NCBI GenBank assembly: GCA_965217605.1
Contig: CBDCJB010000012.1
Span: forward strand, 124,001-188,000
Source: JAYYZW01 sp965217605
GTDB lineage: Bacteria > Pseudomonadota > Gammaproteobacteria > Ga0077536
Length of the DNA: 64,000 nt
Reading direction: 5' to 3'
Shown here piece after piece: positions 35,254 through 44,278 of the stretch. The translations under genes and the position numbers were made by a program. The notes under the pieces were generated by a model, which ran no database searches, was not told the DNA's origin, and saw only the letters and a program-made list of their open reading frames with translations. The number at the start of each line of letters is the position of its first letter. Within the stretch, counting starts at the first letter, position 1.

Positions 35254-35290
35254 TGATACTCCTGGTCTCGATCTACGGGCTCAGAAAAAG

Positions 35291-35367
35291 TGGGGTGAGT
35301 GACGGGGATCGAACCCGCGACATCAGGAGCCACAATCCTGTGCTCTACCAACTGAGCTACACCCACC
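35291..35367 (-). tRNA. tRNA-His (GTG)
   Basis: 77 nt including the encoded G-1, with C at position 73 opposite it. It begins GGTGGGTGTAGCTCAGTTGG and ends CCCCA. The anticodon loop TTGTGGC gives GTG. Confidence 0.96.
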
Positions 35368-35401
35368 GCTGAACCAAGTATTCCGCTCTTCGTTAGTTAG
35401 T

Positions 35402-35478
35402 TGGCGCGCCTGGCAGGATTCGAACCTGCTACCCTCGGCTTAGAAGGCCGATGCTCTATCCGGATGAGCTACAGGCGC
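35402..35478 (-). tRNA. tRNA-Arg (TCT)
   Basis: The 77-nt cloverleaf begins GCGCCTGTAGCTCATCCGG and ends with CCA. The anticodon loop CTTCTAA on a TCGGC/GCCGA stem gives TCT. Confidence 0.96.
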
Positions 35479-35541
35479 ACGTGTTGGCCCACACCCTACA
35501 AGTAATAGGCCCGTCGTTCCAAACATAGCTTGTTGTTCGAT

Positions 35542-35618
<77 letters not shown>

Positions 35619-35648
35619 GCATTGCATGCTCTTGTCGACGGGGGGCTG

Positions 35649-35677
35649 ATGATACGCACGGCCTCGAGAAGCGTCAA
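35649..35677 (-). promoter_or_regulatory. Promoter of the Pro-Arg-His-Lys tRNA cluster
   Basis: On the minus strand, TTGACG (35677-35672), a 17-bp spacer and TATCAT (35654-35649) are followed by a G+C-rich discriminator (CAGCCCCCC). That discriminator is typical of stable-RNA promoters under stringent control. It lies about 30 bp before tRNA-Pro. Confidence 0.7.
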
Positions 35678-35814
35678 CGGAGTACGCGATAGAAATTTAT
35701 TCGCCCGCAAGCGGGCTCTGAGGTGCGCGAAATTCGCGCTTGTGGTTTCGCGATCGTGACGGCACCATGGCCGCGGAATCGACCAGGTAGGACATCAAAC
35801 CAGCGGGGTGATAC

Positions 35815-36312
35815 ATGACTAGTGTAAAACTGGAAACATCGATGGGCGACGTGACACTGGAACTCGATGAAGTGGCCGCGCCCGAAACGGTGAAAAACTT
35901 CGTTACCTACGTCGAAGACGGCCATTACAACGGCACTATCTTTCACCGCGTGATCAAGGGGTTCATGGTTCAGGGCGGCGGTATGGATCGCGACATGAAT
36001 CAGAAAGCGACCCGCGATCCGATCAAAAACGAAGCCAATAATGGACTCACTAACGACACCGGTACGATCGCGATGGCGCGCACGGGCGACCCGCATTCGG
36101 CATCGGCGCAGTTTTTCATTAACGTCGAGGACAACGGCTTCCTCAATCACACCGGTGAAACTCAAGACGGTTGGGGCTACTGCGTTTTCGGGCGTGTTAC
36201 CGAAGGCATGGACACCGTCGAATCGATCGAAGGCGTCGCTACAAGCTCGCACGGCCCTCATCAGGATGTGCCCGCTGATCCGGTCGAAATCTTGAGTGCG
36301 AACGTCATATAG
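35815..36312 (+). CDS. ppiB: Cyclophilin-type peptidyl-prolyl cis-trans isomerase (PpiB-like)
   Basis: The 165-aa cytoplasmic cyclophilin has no signal peptide. Its motifs are NFVTYVEDGHYNGTIFHRVI, GFMVQGGG (catalytic Arg and Gln region), TIAMARTGDPHSASAQFFIN and VFGRVTEGMDTV. It catalyses proline isomerisation. It is 27 bp upstream of lpxH, a pairing seen in other gammaproteobacteria. Confidence 0.94.
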   Translation: MTSVKLETSMGDVTLELDEVAAPETVKNFVTYVEDGHYNGTIFHRVIKGFMVQGGGMDRDMNQKATRDPIKNEANNGLTNDTGTIAMARTGDPHSASAQFFINVEDNGFLNHTGETQDGWGYCVFGRVTEGMDTVESIEGVATSSHGPHQDVPADPVEILSANVI

Positions 36313-36339
36313 CGCCCTGCTCAATTCAGCGCCCGCGCG

Positions 36340-37071
36340 ATGACGACTTTGTTCGTCTCCGACCTTCACCTGAGCGCGGAGCGCCCCGAGCAACTCGAAT
36401 TATTTCTGAATTTCGCCGAGCGGGCGCGATCGAAGGCGCATGCGCTGTACGTATTGGGCGATCTATTCGAAGTGTGGCTCGGCGATGACGACGACACGCC
36501 TGGGCACGCGGAGATCATCGACGCGCTCCGCGCTTTGAGCAGCGCCGGCGTCGAGCTGCACATCGGCCACGGTAATCGAGATTTTCTGTTCGGTCGGCGG
36601 TTCGCACGCGCGACGGGCGCCAGGCTCATGGCGGATTACGAGATCATCGATCTGTATGGTCAGCGAACGCTTTTGACGCACGGTGATCTCTTGTGCACCA
36701 AAGACGTGAAATATCAGAAATTCCGGAAACTCGTCAGAAATCCGATCGTGCGGACGGCTTTCCTGAGCACGCCCCTCAGCCTGCGCCGGCGCATCGCGTT
36801 GAAGACCCAATCCGGCACCAAGGCATCGATGCGCGCTAAATCAGATTTCATTATGGACGTTGATGAGGACACGGTGTCGAGCGTCATGGCGCAGCACGCA
36901 GCCATGCTCTTAATCCACGGGCACACACACCGTCCTGGGATTCACGATTTCGATATTGAAGGAAAGGCCTGTCGGCGCATCGTCCTCGGCGATTGGTACG
37001 GCCAAGACAGCGTCCTCGTGTGCGACGAGGGTGGTCCGCAACCACTTAGGGTCAGCGATTTTCTCGTTTGA
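36340..37071 (+). CDS. lpxH: UDP-2,3-diacylglucosamine diphosphatase LpxH
   Basis: The 243-aa metallophosphoesterase hydrolyses UDP-diacylglucosamine to lipid X in lipid A synthesis. All metal-binding blocks are present: FVSDLHLS, LGDLFEVWLGDDD, GHGNRDFLFG, THGDLLCTKD and HGHTHRPGIH. It is the expected length. Its presence shows a Gram-negative outer membrane with lipid A made by the LpxH route. Likely co-transcribed with ppiB. Confidence 0.95.
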   Translation: MTTLFVSDLHLSAERPEQLELFLNFAERARSKAHALYVLGDLFEVWLGDDDDTPGHAEIIDALRALSSAGVELHIGHGNRDFLFGRRFARATGARLMADYEIIDLYGQRTLLTHGDLLCTKDVKYQKFRKLVRNPIVRTAFLSTPLSLRRRIALKTQSGTKASMRAKSDFIMDVDEDTVSSVMAQHAAMLLIHGHTHRPGIHDFDIEGKACRRIVLGDWYGQDSVLVCDEGGPQPLRVSDFLV

Positions 37072-37081
37072 ACGTCGGCGG

Positions 37082-37963
37082 CTACAAAACGAGCACCGCA
37101 GCGCCGGCGATAATCACCAACCATACGTTAAGCGTGCGCTTGATTAGCGCGTGCATAAGGTTGATGCGATAGACGCGCGGATCGAAAGTGATCACTTCAT
37201 GTATCCGGCCATAATCGATGGCCGCGAGCGAGGCGCGTGCCACGAGCTCATTAGTAACGCGCCAGCGCATGAGGCCGCATGCGGTTGCGGTTTCGACCAC
37301 GGGCACGAGCGTTCCCGCTACCCCCATGGCAAGTACGGTGACGCGACTGGGGAACCACTCCAATATTTCTCGCACTTGAGCGATCGAGGATTGTACGTCG
37401 GGGTCCAGATCTGCCGCCCCGCGCAAATTCGCGCATAAACGATAGAGCACTGCGCCGACCGGTCCAAGCACGAAAAACCAGAATAGCGGTTGAAACCATG
37501 CCGTATCCGCCGCGAGCGCCATCGATGCCAACTCGCTGCGATGGTGGTCGAAATCGTCGTCGCCCGTCGCTTCCCCCAGGTTCAAGGATCCCGCGCGGTT
37601 GAAGAATGCCTGCTCATCGATCGTCGTATCGCTGCTGCCCGTGACATCGATGTTGCGTTTATGCGTCTCGATATCCGAATTCAGATCCATTGGTCCCAAC
37701 ATCAACAACAACGCAAATAATCCCAACAGGTGTGCGAGGAATTCCGACCACGCGCCGATCATCGCGAACACCAAGGCAACGGCCAGCACCGGAACGAGCA
37801 ATGTGATGGCCGCACCCATGACACCGCGCCACCACGTGTAACGGCCCGCTACCTGATTGATCCAGGCTGCCCAGTCATTACTCCAACGGTTGGATCGTAC
37901 GGCTTCGAAACTCACCACAGTGAATTCGATGACGGCGGCGATCAAAATCAATAGGAAATTCAT
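37082..37963 (-). CDS. ampE: AmpE-like integral membrane protein
   Basis: The 293-aa membrane protein has helices at about 1-20, 45-70 and near the C-terminus. It contains WSNDWAAWINQVAGRYTWWRG and WFQPLFWFFVLGPVGAVLYRL, typical of the AmpE/CobD-CbiB-like group. AmpE is the putative sensory partner of AmpD in cell-wall recycling, with no proven activity. The ATG at 37963 overlaps the ampD stop (ATGA), which supports this start rather than a longer one inside ampD. Confidence 0.88.
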   Translation of the reverse strand: MNFLLILIAAVIEFTVVSFEAVRSNRWSNDWAAWINQVAGRYTWWRGVMGAAITLLVPVLAVALVFAMIGAWSEFLAHLLGLFALLLMLGPMDLNSDIETHKRNIDVTGSSDTTIDEQAFFNRAGSLNLGEATGDDDFDHHRSELASMALAADTAWFQPLFWFFVLGPVGAVLYRLCANLRGAADLDPDVQSSIAQVREILEWFPSRVTVLAMGVAGTLVPVVETATACGLMRWRVTNELVARASLAAIDYGRIHEVITFDPRVYRINLMHALIKRTLNVWLVIIAGAAVLVL

Positions 37964-38520
37964 GGTGAGAGGCTGCGCCGTAGTCGCGACCAATCGAAAT
38001 GCGGGCCGGGATCGGTTTTGCGGCCCGGCGAGATGTCGCAATGGCCGACGATATGCGCGGGCTTGATGTCGGGCAGACGTTGCATCACGGCGAGGATTAA
38101 TTGGCCGAGCGCCACATACTGGGCATCGGTAAACGGCGTCTCATCACACCCTTCGAGTTCGACGCCGAGCGAAAAATCATTGCAGGCGGAGCGTCCCCGC
38201 CACGTGGATTCACCCGCATGCCAGGCGCGTTCGGCGATGTCGACGAACTGGGTGAGAGCCCCGGCGCGGTCGATCAAGAAATGGGTGGATACACGCAGCG
38301 CTTCAATCTCCTGGAAATAAACGTGGGCGCCGATTTCGAGCTCGTTGGTAAACAGTTGGGTGATATAGGGCCCGCCAAATGAACCTGGCGGCAGGCTGAT
38401 GGCATGGATCACGATCAGATCGACTACGGTCGCGGGCGGGCGGGCGTCGCAGTTGGGAGAATCGATACGGGTAGCGGCCGACAGCCACCCCGCGTCGAAT
38501 TCAAAAGCCGTTGCGCTCAA
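37960..38520 (-). CDS. ampD: 1,6-anhydro-N-acetylmuramyl-L-alanine amidase AmpD
   Basis: The 186-aa cytoplasmic zinc amidase recycles anhydro-muropeptides. The zinc ligands and active-site residues are in VDLIVIHAISLPPG, AWHAGES and GRKTDPGPHFDW. STHFLIDRAGALTQFV and CNDFSLGVELEG are strongly AmpD-like. The likely start is TTG at 38520, only 2 bp after the egtD stop. It is overlapped by ampE downstream. Confidence 0.93.
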   Translation of the reverse strand: MSATAFEFDAGWLSAATRIDSPNCDARPPATVVDLIVIHAISLPPGSFGGPYITQLFTNELEIGAHVYFQEIEALRVSTHFLIDRAGALTQFVDIAERAWHAGESTWRGRSACNDFSLGVELEGCDETPFTDAQYVALGQLILAVMQRLPDIKPAHIVGHCDISPGRKTDPGPHFDWSRLRRSLSP

Positions 38521-38522
38521 CT

Positions 38523-39515
38523 CTAGGAATAAGAAGGCCGGGCAAGCAACAGTGAAAACTTGTGGCCATTCGATTCGTAGTGATCAACGACGCTGAATCC
38601 CGATTCCAGTAATAGCGACTCGAGTTGGACTCGCGTGAATTTAGTACTGATCTCGGTCAGGATGTGGTCGCCTTCTTTGAACTCGACGTCGTCGCCTAAG
38701 CGACTGAAATGCACGGATTGATCCACCATTGAAATCAGATGCATTTCGATGCGCGACTTCAGGGGGTTGAAATGCGCGTAATGCTCGAATCCATTTAAAT
38801 CGAAATTCGCCCCCAGCTCGCGATTCAGAACGTGTAGTACGTTTAGATTGAACTCGGCCGTGATTCCTGCATCGTCGTTATAGGCGGAATGTAGTATCTC
38901 CGGTTCTTTTACGCGGTCGGCGCCGAGTAGCAATCTGTCACTGTCACGCATGACGCTGCGTAGCTCGGCGAGAAAATCGAGACTTTCCTCACGCGTGAAA
39001 TTGCCGATCGTGCCGCCGAGGAAAACGATCAGATTGTGACCGGTCTCGTACGGTAAGTTACCGAGGCCGGCGGTATAGTCGCCCACCATCGGCTGCACAT
39101 CGAGCCAACCGTATTCCGTCTGTAGTGCTTCGCCACTCGCGACCAACACGTCATCGCAGACGTCGAATGGCGCATAAACGGGATAACACGCTTGATCCGT
39201 ACACGCATCGAGCAAGTGCCGTGTCTTGCGCGACGTGCCGCTACCGAGTTCGACGATGCGTTCCGGACGCGACGCAGAAATTACATCACCCGCGACGCGC
39301 TGGAGCAGCGCGCTTTCAGTGCGCGTTGGATAGTACTCGGGGACATCGCAGATCTGGTCGAACAAATGCGATCCCCGCTGGTCGTAGAAATACTTCGGCG
39401 GCAGTGTGCGAGGTTCATCGAACAAGCCATTCGCTACGTCCTCCGATATAGTCGAAACGCTTCGCGTCGGTCGAATCGTCTGACATTCGACGATCACGGG
39501 TGTTGCAGTGTTCAC
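38523..39515 (-). CDS. egtD: L-histidine N-alpha-methyltransferase EgtD-like
   Basis: The 330-aa SAM-dependent enzyme of the EgtD/DUF2260 family makes hercynine, the first step of ergothioneine synthesis. Motifs are PKYFYDQRGSHLFDQICD, PEYYPTRTESALL, RIVELGSGTSRKTRHLLDA (SAM loop), FLGGTIGNF and LLLGADRVKEP. The start is GTG. No EgtB partner is adjacent; instead the gene is 2 bp upstream of ampD, so the three genes form one leftward unit. Confidence 0.88.
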   Translation of the reverse strand: MNTATPVIVECQTIRPTRSVSTISEDVANGLFDEPRTLPPKYFYDQRGSHLFDQICDVPEYYPTRTESALLQRVAGDVISASRPERIVELGSGTSRKTRHLLDACTDQACYPVYAPFDVCDDVLVASGEALQTEYGWLDVQPMVGDYTAGLGNLPYETGHNLIVFLGGTIGNFTREESLDFLAELRSVMRDSDRLLLGADRVKEPEILHSAYNDDAGITAEFNLNVLHVLNRELGANFDLNGFEHYAHFNPLKSRIEMHLISMVDQSVHFSRLGDDVEFKEGDHILTEISTKFTRVQLESLLLESGFSVVDHYESNGHKFSLLLARPSYS

Positions 39516-39627
39516 GATCAGATCCTTGTGCGATACTCGTCTACGACGTTATTCAAACCATAACGGCAGGGCCTTTGCGTCCCGACGCATGTTCGGAAAC
39601 AAAGATTAACGTTCGCGACAATTAGAA

Positions 39628-39652
39628 CCTATCTCAAAATTATTCGCGAGCG
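39628..39652. repeat. TATCTCAA-type half repeat
   Basis: CCTATCTCAAAATTATTCGC plus GAGCG matches, with about three mismatches, the complement of the right half of the palindrome at 57127-57168 upstream of aceE. It lies in the divergent region between egtD and the aspartic-protease gene. Confidence 0.5.
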
Positions 39653-39670
39653 CCCAGTTCGCGCAGGACC

Positions 39671-40201
39671 ATGACGAAACGAATCGGTTCGACGATGTAC
39701 ATCATGGCGATCATCGGCGTGATCGCGATGCTGTCCCTGCTATTTTCCGAACAGATCGAAGATAACCACAATCCTAATCGTCAGGTCGAAAGCCTGACTG
39801 CACCGGGCGGCGCGGCGACCGTGGTCCTGAATCGCAACCGCGTCGGCCATTATGTCGCCACCGGCCAACTGAATGGCGTCAACGCGGAATTCATGCTCGA
39901 TACCGGGGCCACCGATGTCGCCGTGTCGGAGACCGTCGCAGCGAGCGTCGGCTTGAAAAAGGGACCCCCGTTTCAGATCACGACTGCCAATGGCGCGACG
40001 ATCGGATACGGCACCGTCATTAATTCGGTCAGGCTCGGTGACATAGTGGAACACGAAGTCAGGGCGACCATCGTTCCCAATATGGGCGATATGCAGGTCT
40101 TGCTGGGCATGAGTTTTCTCAAGCGTCTCGATTTCAGCCAGAGTGGTGATACCTTGGTACTGAAGTCGCGGCGCGCACCCGGCGGAGAATACGCCCTGTA
40201 A
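39671..40201 (+). CDS. Membrane-anchored retropepsin-like aspartic protease (TIGR02281 type)
   Basis: This 176-aa protein has an N-terminal membrane segment (about 8-26) and a single aspartic-protease lobe at about 60-165. The active-site motif is EFMLDTGATDVAVS; the flap-region ITTANGATIGYG and the late VLLGMSFLKRLDF complete the fold. These retroviral-type proteases act as dimers, probably in the periplasm; natural substrates are unknown. The stop overlaps the start of the next gene by one base (TAATG), so translation is coupled. Confidence 0.85.
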   Translation: MTKRIGSTMYIMAIIGVIAMLSLLFSEQIEDNHNPNRQVESLTAPGGAATVVLNRNRVGHYVATGQLNGVNAEFMLDTGATDVAVSETVAASVGLKKGPPFQITTANGATIGYGTVINSVRLGDIVEHEVRATIVPNMGDMQVLLGMSFLKRLDFSQSGDTLVLKSRRAPGGEYAL

Positions 40202-41583
40202 TGGATGCGCTGGACGGCACCAATGCCCTATTGACGATCGTCAGCGGCATCATCTGGAGTGAATACCTGCTGATCCCATTGTTGGTCGCCGTGGGCATCT
40301 ACCTTACGGTCGGCCTGCGCGCCTTTACCTGGACCCACATCCCTCAGGCGTTTGCGTTGCTGTGGCGCGGGCGGCGCGGGCATCGTGAGGCAACGGGTGA
40401 GATCTCGCCCTTCCAGGCCTTGATGACCGCACTGGCGGCGACGGTGGGCACCGGCAACATCGCGGGTGTCGCGACGGCCATCTATTTCGGCGGCCCGGGT
40501 GCGGTGTTCTGGATGTGGGTCATCGCGCTCTTCGGCATGGCGACCAAATACGGGGAAGCCGTCTTGGCGGTGCGTTATCGCGAAGTCGACAGCCTCGGTA
40601 ATCACGTCGGCGGGCCCATGTACTACATCCGCAACGGCCTCGGCCGTCGCTGGGCATGGCTCGGCACGTGCTTCGCGCTGTTCGGCATGGTGGCGGCCTT
40701 CGGCATTGGCAACCTCGTGCAGTCCAATTCGGTCGCGGACGTCATGCAATCGAGTTTCGGCATACCGCTCTGGGTTACGGGTTTAGTCGCCGCGGCGCTG
40801 ACCGCGGCCGTCATTATCGGCGGCGTTCGGCGTATCGCTCGCGTCGCCGAGGCGATCGTTCCCGTGATGGCCGTACTGTATGTCGGGATCGCGCTCGCCA
40901 TTCTCGTTTTGCACATCGAAGCTGTACCGGGCGCGTTCGCCTTGATCGTCACGAGCGCGTTCACCCCGGTCGCCGGTAGCGGCGGTTTTGCCGGCGCCAC
41001 CGTATGGATGGCCTTGAGATGGGGCTTCGCGCGGGGAATATTTTCCAACGAAGCGGGACTCGGCAGCGCCGCGATCGCGCACGCCGCCGCACAAACTCAC
41101 AACCCCGTCGAACAAGGCATGATCGCGATGCTCGGCACGTTCATCGACACCCTGTGCATATGTACGATGACCGCGTTGGTGATCCTCGTAACCGGAGCAT
41201 GGACACTCGGTGAGCAGGGCGCTTCGATGTCCGTCGCCGCGTTTACCCTTGGTATTGGCGGCATGGGCGCCACGATCGTTGGCGTCGGTCTCGCGGTATT
41301 CGCCTTCACGACGACCGTCGGCTGGAGTTACTACGGTGAACGGTGCGCGGAATATCTGTTTGGCGTGCAAGTGATCAATGTCTACCGCATCATATGGATC
41401 CTCGCGATCATGACCGGCGCCATCGTCAAACTGGAACTCGTATGGACGCTCGCGGATATCTTCAACGGCTTGATGGCCATGCCCAATCTGGTGGCGCTCG
41501 CGTTACTGAGTCCGGTGATCTTCAAAATGACCCATGCCCACTTGTCGACCAATGCAGAACCTGTGAATTCTTCTGCGGCCTAG
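40201..41583 (+). CDS. Sodium:alanine/glycine symporter, AGCS family
   Basis: This 460-aa inner-membrane carrier has about eleven helices. Family landmarks are GEISPFQALMTALAATVGTGNIAGVATA, KYGEAVLAVRYREVD, GGPMYYI and GIFSNEAGLGSAAIAHAAA. Members import alanine or glycine with Na+. The start is the ATG overlapping the stop of the protease gene. No riboswitch is visible, as the gene is internal to an operon. Confidence 0.93.
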   Translation: MDALDGTNALLTIVSGIIWSEYLLIPLLVAVGIYLTVGLRAFTWTHIPQAFALLWRGRRGHREATGEISPFQALMTALAATVGTGNIAGVATAIYFGGPGAVFWMWVIALFGMATKYGEAVLAVRYREVDSLGNHVGGPMYYIRNGLGRRWAWLGTCFALFGMVAAFGIGNLVQSNSVADVMQSSFGIPLWVTGLVAAALTAAVIIGGVRRIARVAEAIVPVMAVLYVGIALAILVLHIEAVPGAFALIVTSAFTPVAGSGGFAGATVWMALRWGFARGIFSNEAGLGSAAIAHAAAQTHNPVEQGMIAMLGTFIDTLCICTMTALVILVTGAWTLGEQGASMSVAAFTLGIGGMGATIVGVGLAVFAFTTTVGWSYYGERCAEYLFGVQVINVYRIIWILAIMTGAIVKLELVWTLADIFNGLMAMPNLVALALLSPVIFKMTHAHLSTNAEPVNSSAA

Positions 41584-41595
41584 CTTAAGACGGTT

Positions 41596-42468
41596 ATGAA
41601 CAGTCCGACGGGTCTATGCACGCCCCGACCAGAGGACATCGAACCCGTGGTCAAAGCCGCGCTGGCCGAGGACGTCGGCAGTGGCGACCTCACCGCTGAA
41701 TTGATTCCGGTCGATCAGCACTGCGCGGCCGAGGTGGTATGTCGCGAATCGGCCGTGCTCGCCGGCCGAGCCTGGTTCGACACGGTGTTCGCGCTGCTCG
41801 ATCGCGCGATCGACATCGACTGGATATGCGAAGACGGCGACGAGATGCACGTGAATGGCGTGATCTGTCGGCTCGAAGGCCCGGCACGGGGAATCGTGAC
41901 CGGCGAGCGTACCGCACTCAATTTTCTACAGCTATTATCCGCGACGGCGACCGCGACGCGCCGCTACAGCGCTGCGCTGTCGGGGTCCTCGACGCATATA
42001 CTCGACACCCGCAAGACCCTGCCGGGACTTCGTATCGCGCAAAAGTACGCCGTGCGTTGCGGTGGCGGAAAAAATCACCGTATGGGTCTATTCGACGCGG
42101 TGCTCATCAAGGAAAACCATATCGCGGCGGCGGGTTCGATCGAGGCCGCGGTTCAGGCCGTTCGCGATTCACATCCCGGTGTCAGCATCGAAGTTGAAGT
42201 CGAAGACATGGCGGAATTAGGCCAGGCGCTCGATGCAGGCGTGGATATGATCATGCTGGATAATTTCTCCATCGACGAGATCAAAGCAGCGACGGATCAT
42301 GTGCAGGGCCGTGCTGCAATCGAAGTATCCGGCAATGTGGAGCTTGCCGATCTCCGGGAGCTGGCGTCCACCGGCGCGGACTATGTGTCGATCGGCGCCT
42401 TGACTAAGCATGTGCGCGCCATCGATTTCTCAATGCGAATCGAAACGCGGGATCAACTGCGCGGCTGA
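41596..42468 (+). CDS. nadC: Nicotinate-nucleotide pyrophosphorylase (quinolinate phosphoribosyltransferase)
   Basis: The 290-aa cytoplasmic enzyme converts quinolinate and PRPP to nicotinate mononucleotide in de novo NAD synthesis. Motifs are EDVGSGDLTAELIP, GERTALNFLQLLSATAT, HILDTRKTLPGLR, KYAVRCGGGKNHRMGLFDAV, LIKENHI and MLDNFS. It is complete and of usual length. It starts 12 bp after the symporter stop. Confidence 0.96.
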   Translation: MNSPTGLCTPRPEDIEPVVKAALAEDVGSGDLTAELIPVDQHCAAEVVCRESAVLAGRAWFDTVFALLDRAIDIDWICEDGDEMHVNGVICRLEGPARGIVTGERTALNFLQLLSATATATRRYSAALSGSSTHILDTRKTLPGLRIAQKYAVRCGGGKNHRMGLFDAVLIKENHIAAAGSIEAAVQAVRDSHPGVSIEVEVEDMAELGQALDAGVDMIMLDNFSIDEIKAATDHVQGRAAIEVSGNVELADLRELASTGADYVSIGALTKHVRAIDFSMRIETRDQLRG

Positions 42469-42479
42469 ACGCTTCGCTC

Positions 42480-43145
42480 ATGTGCGGCCGTTACATGCTC
42501 AATAGTGATCCGGCGGATATCGCCGCCGAGTTCAGCCTGGTCGAGACGCCAACACTCGAACCACGTTACAACATCGCGCCGAGTCAGCAGGTTTTAATCG
42601 TCCGCGATTCTGCTCGCGAACGAGTCGCAGTCAACGTCAAATGGGGGCTCCTACCCTCGTGGTCAAAAGATATCAAGATTGCAAACCGCCTGATCAATGC
42701 CCGCGCCGAGACGGTTGCGGAAAAACCTGCGTTCCGCGCGGCGTTCCGGCGGCGGCGCTGCCTGGTACCTGCCGACGGGTACTACGAGTGGTAGGCTCAA
42801 TCCGGCGGCAAGCAGCCGTTTTTCATCTACGCGACCACGGGTAACTGTTTCGCGATCGCCGGCTTATGGGAACGTTGGCAACAAAATGAGGAGGTGATTG
42901 AAAGCTGTACGCTCATCACCTGTGAAGCGAATCAGCGGCTGAGCGGGATACACGGGCGCATGCCGGTTGTGATCGAGCAAGATGACTATAATCTGTGGCT
43001 CGATGATGCTGCCGATCCCGGGGCATTGGCCCCGCTGCTGCGGCCGGCGCCGGATTCGAGCCTCACCATGCACACCGTAAGTAAAAGGGTGAATTCGCCG
43101 CGTAATGATTCCATCGAATGTATTATCGCCGTTGTGGAGGATTAA
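42480..43145 (+). pseudogene. SRAP domain (YedK/HMCES-like) protein gene interrupted by an in-frame amber codon
   Basis: The first 104 codons encode a normal SRAP start: catalytic Cys2 (MCGRY), PRYNIAPSQ, NARAETVAEKPAFR and PADGYYEW with the active-site Glu. Then TAG occurs at 42792-42794, where the family usually has Gln or Lys. The same frame continues without other stops through LITCEANQRLSGIHGRMPVV to TAA at 43143. One C-to-T or A-to-T change would explain it. SRAP proteins crosslink to abasic sites in single-stranded DNA. The truncated form lacks the HGRMP histidine, so it is probably inactive unless the amber is read through. Confidence 0.85.
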
Positions 43146-44175
43146 CACGCTGAAACGCGTTTCGCACTTCGCGATGACGTTCATCGCCGTGTCTTGGACG
43201 CTCGTGTCGGGTGCAGACCCCGATTTCGACGGCCTCGTGCCGCGTCTCGAAGCCGCGGCCGCCGCGGGTAACATAGAAGCCCAGACGACGCTGTCGACAT
43301 TGCAACTCGAACGCCGAGTTGCAGGCGATGCGGAGGTCGCGCTAATCAACCTGATGGACGCTGCCGAAGCTGGCAGCACCGAGGCGGCCACCACGCTCGG
43401 CAATTTTTATTTCGAAGGCCGCGTCCTACCCGCGGATCGTAGCGCGGCGCTCCGGTGGTGGCGCAGCGCTGCGGAACTCGGCAGCGCCGACGCGCAATAC
43501 AATTTGGGCATTGTCCTTATGCAGCAGCCGCAAGGCGAAACAAAAGGGCTCGAATGGATCGATCGCGCCGCTGCACAAAATCACACCCTCGCCTGCTTTA
43601 GCGCGGGCACCTGGTCTGCGGAACACGGCGATCCCGGGCGCGCGGAAGCTGGGCTCAAATGCGCGGCCGGGAACGGTTACGCTCCGGCGCAATTCAACCT
43701 GGCGAAGCTTTACCTCAGCCGTGCGCGCATCGATCTGGCACGGCCTTGGTTAGAGGCCGCGGCGGTGACTTTCGCACCGGCCGCGCAGACGCTCGCGTCA
43801 TTGCCAAGCCCGCCGCCCCCACGCCCGGCATCGACGCCGCCGGCGCAGGCCATTCACGGGGTCGAATGGGTGAAGGCGCAACCCGACGGGAATTTTACCT
43901 TGCAGGTCGCCGCCGGAAGCAGCTCGGCCGCTTTGGAATACATGCTGCAGCGTCACGTGCCGGGAAATGTGTCCGCTTACTTTTTGCATCGCCCAAACGC
44001 GCCAGAGCCGTTCAGCACGGTCGTAGGATCGTATACGGATTACGCCGCGGCCGAACGCGATCTCGCAAACCTCCCGGGCGCGCTGCTGGCCAACGCGCCG
44101 TGGGTTCGTCGCTTCGGAGTTTTGCACCGCGAATTGCGACGAAACGCTAACCGGGAGGCGGGTCCGCGACCTTGA
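43105..44175 (+). CDS. Sel1-like repeat protein with C-terminal SPOR-type domain
   Basis: The protein of up to 356 aa has a short hydrophobic export signal near residues 18-36 and about four Sel1-like repeats (GSTEAATTLGNFYFEG, GSADAQYNLGIVLMQQ, GYAPAQFNLAKLYLSR). A proline-rich linker (PPPPRPASTPP) precedes a C-terminal segment FTLQVAAGSSSAALEYMLQR...VVGSYTDYAAAERDLANLP that fits a peptidoglycan-binding SPOR domain. It is probably periplasmic, in envelope or division-site function. The start may be ATG 43105, overlapping the SRAP reading frame, or ATG 43174. Confidence 0.75.
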   Translation: MIPSNVLSPLWRINTLKRVSHFAMTFIAVSWTLVSGADPDFDGLVPRLEAAAAAGNIEAQTTLSTLQLERRVAGDAEVALINLMDAAEAGSTEAATTLGNFYFEGRVLPADRSAALRWWRSAAELGSADAQYNLGIVLMQQPQGETKGLEWIDRAAAQNHTLACFSAGTWSAEHGDPGRAEAGLKCAAGNGYAPAQFNLAKLYLSRARIDLARPWLEAAAVTFAPAAQTLASLPSPPPPRPASTPPAQAIHGVEWVKAQPDGNFTLQVAAGSSSAALEYMLQRHVPGNVSAYFLHRPNAPEPFSTVVGSYTDYAAAERDLANLPGALLANAPWVRRFGVLHRELRRNANREAGPRP

Positions 44176-44278
44176 TAACACCACAGATAAAATCCCGTTA
44201 CGACGCGCGTCGGAGCTAATCTGCGGTTCCCGGTGGTGCTATGATGCCGGCACCATTAAATGAGTTTGTGCGACGGAG

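Noticed and set aside
40150..40201. Glycine riboswitch before the AGCS symporter
   Set aside because: The symporter start overlaps the stop of the upstream protease gene, leaving no leader.
42780..42800. Possible genetic-code change (TAG as sense codon) suggested by the SRAP frame
   Set aside because: TAG ends other intact genes such as fabI and the OppB-like gene, and only this one frame is interrupted.
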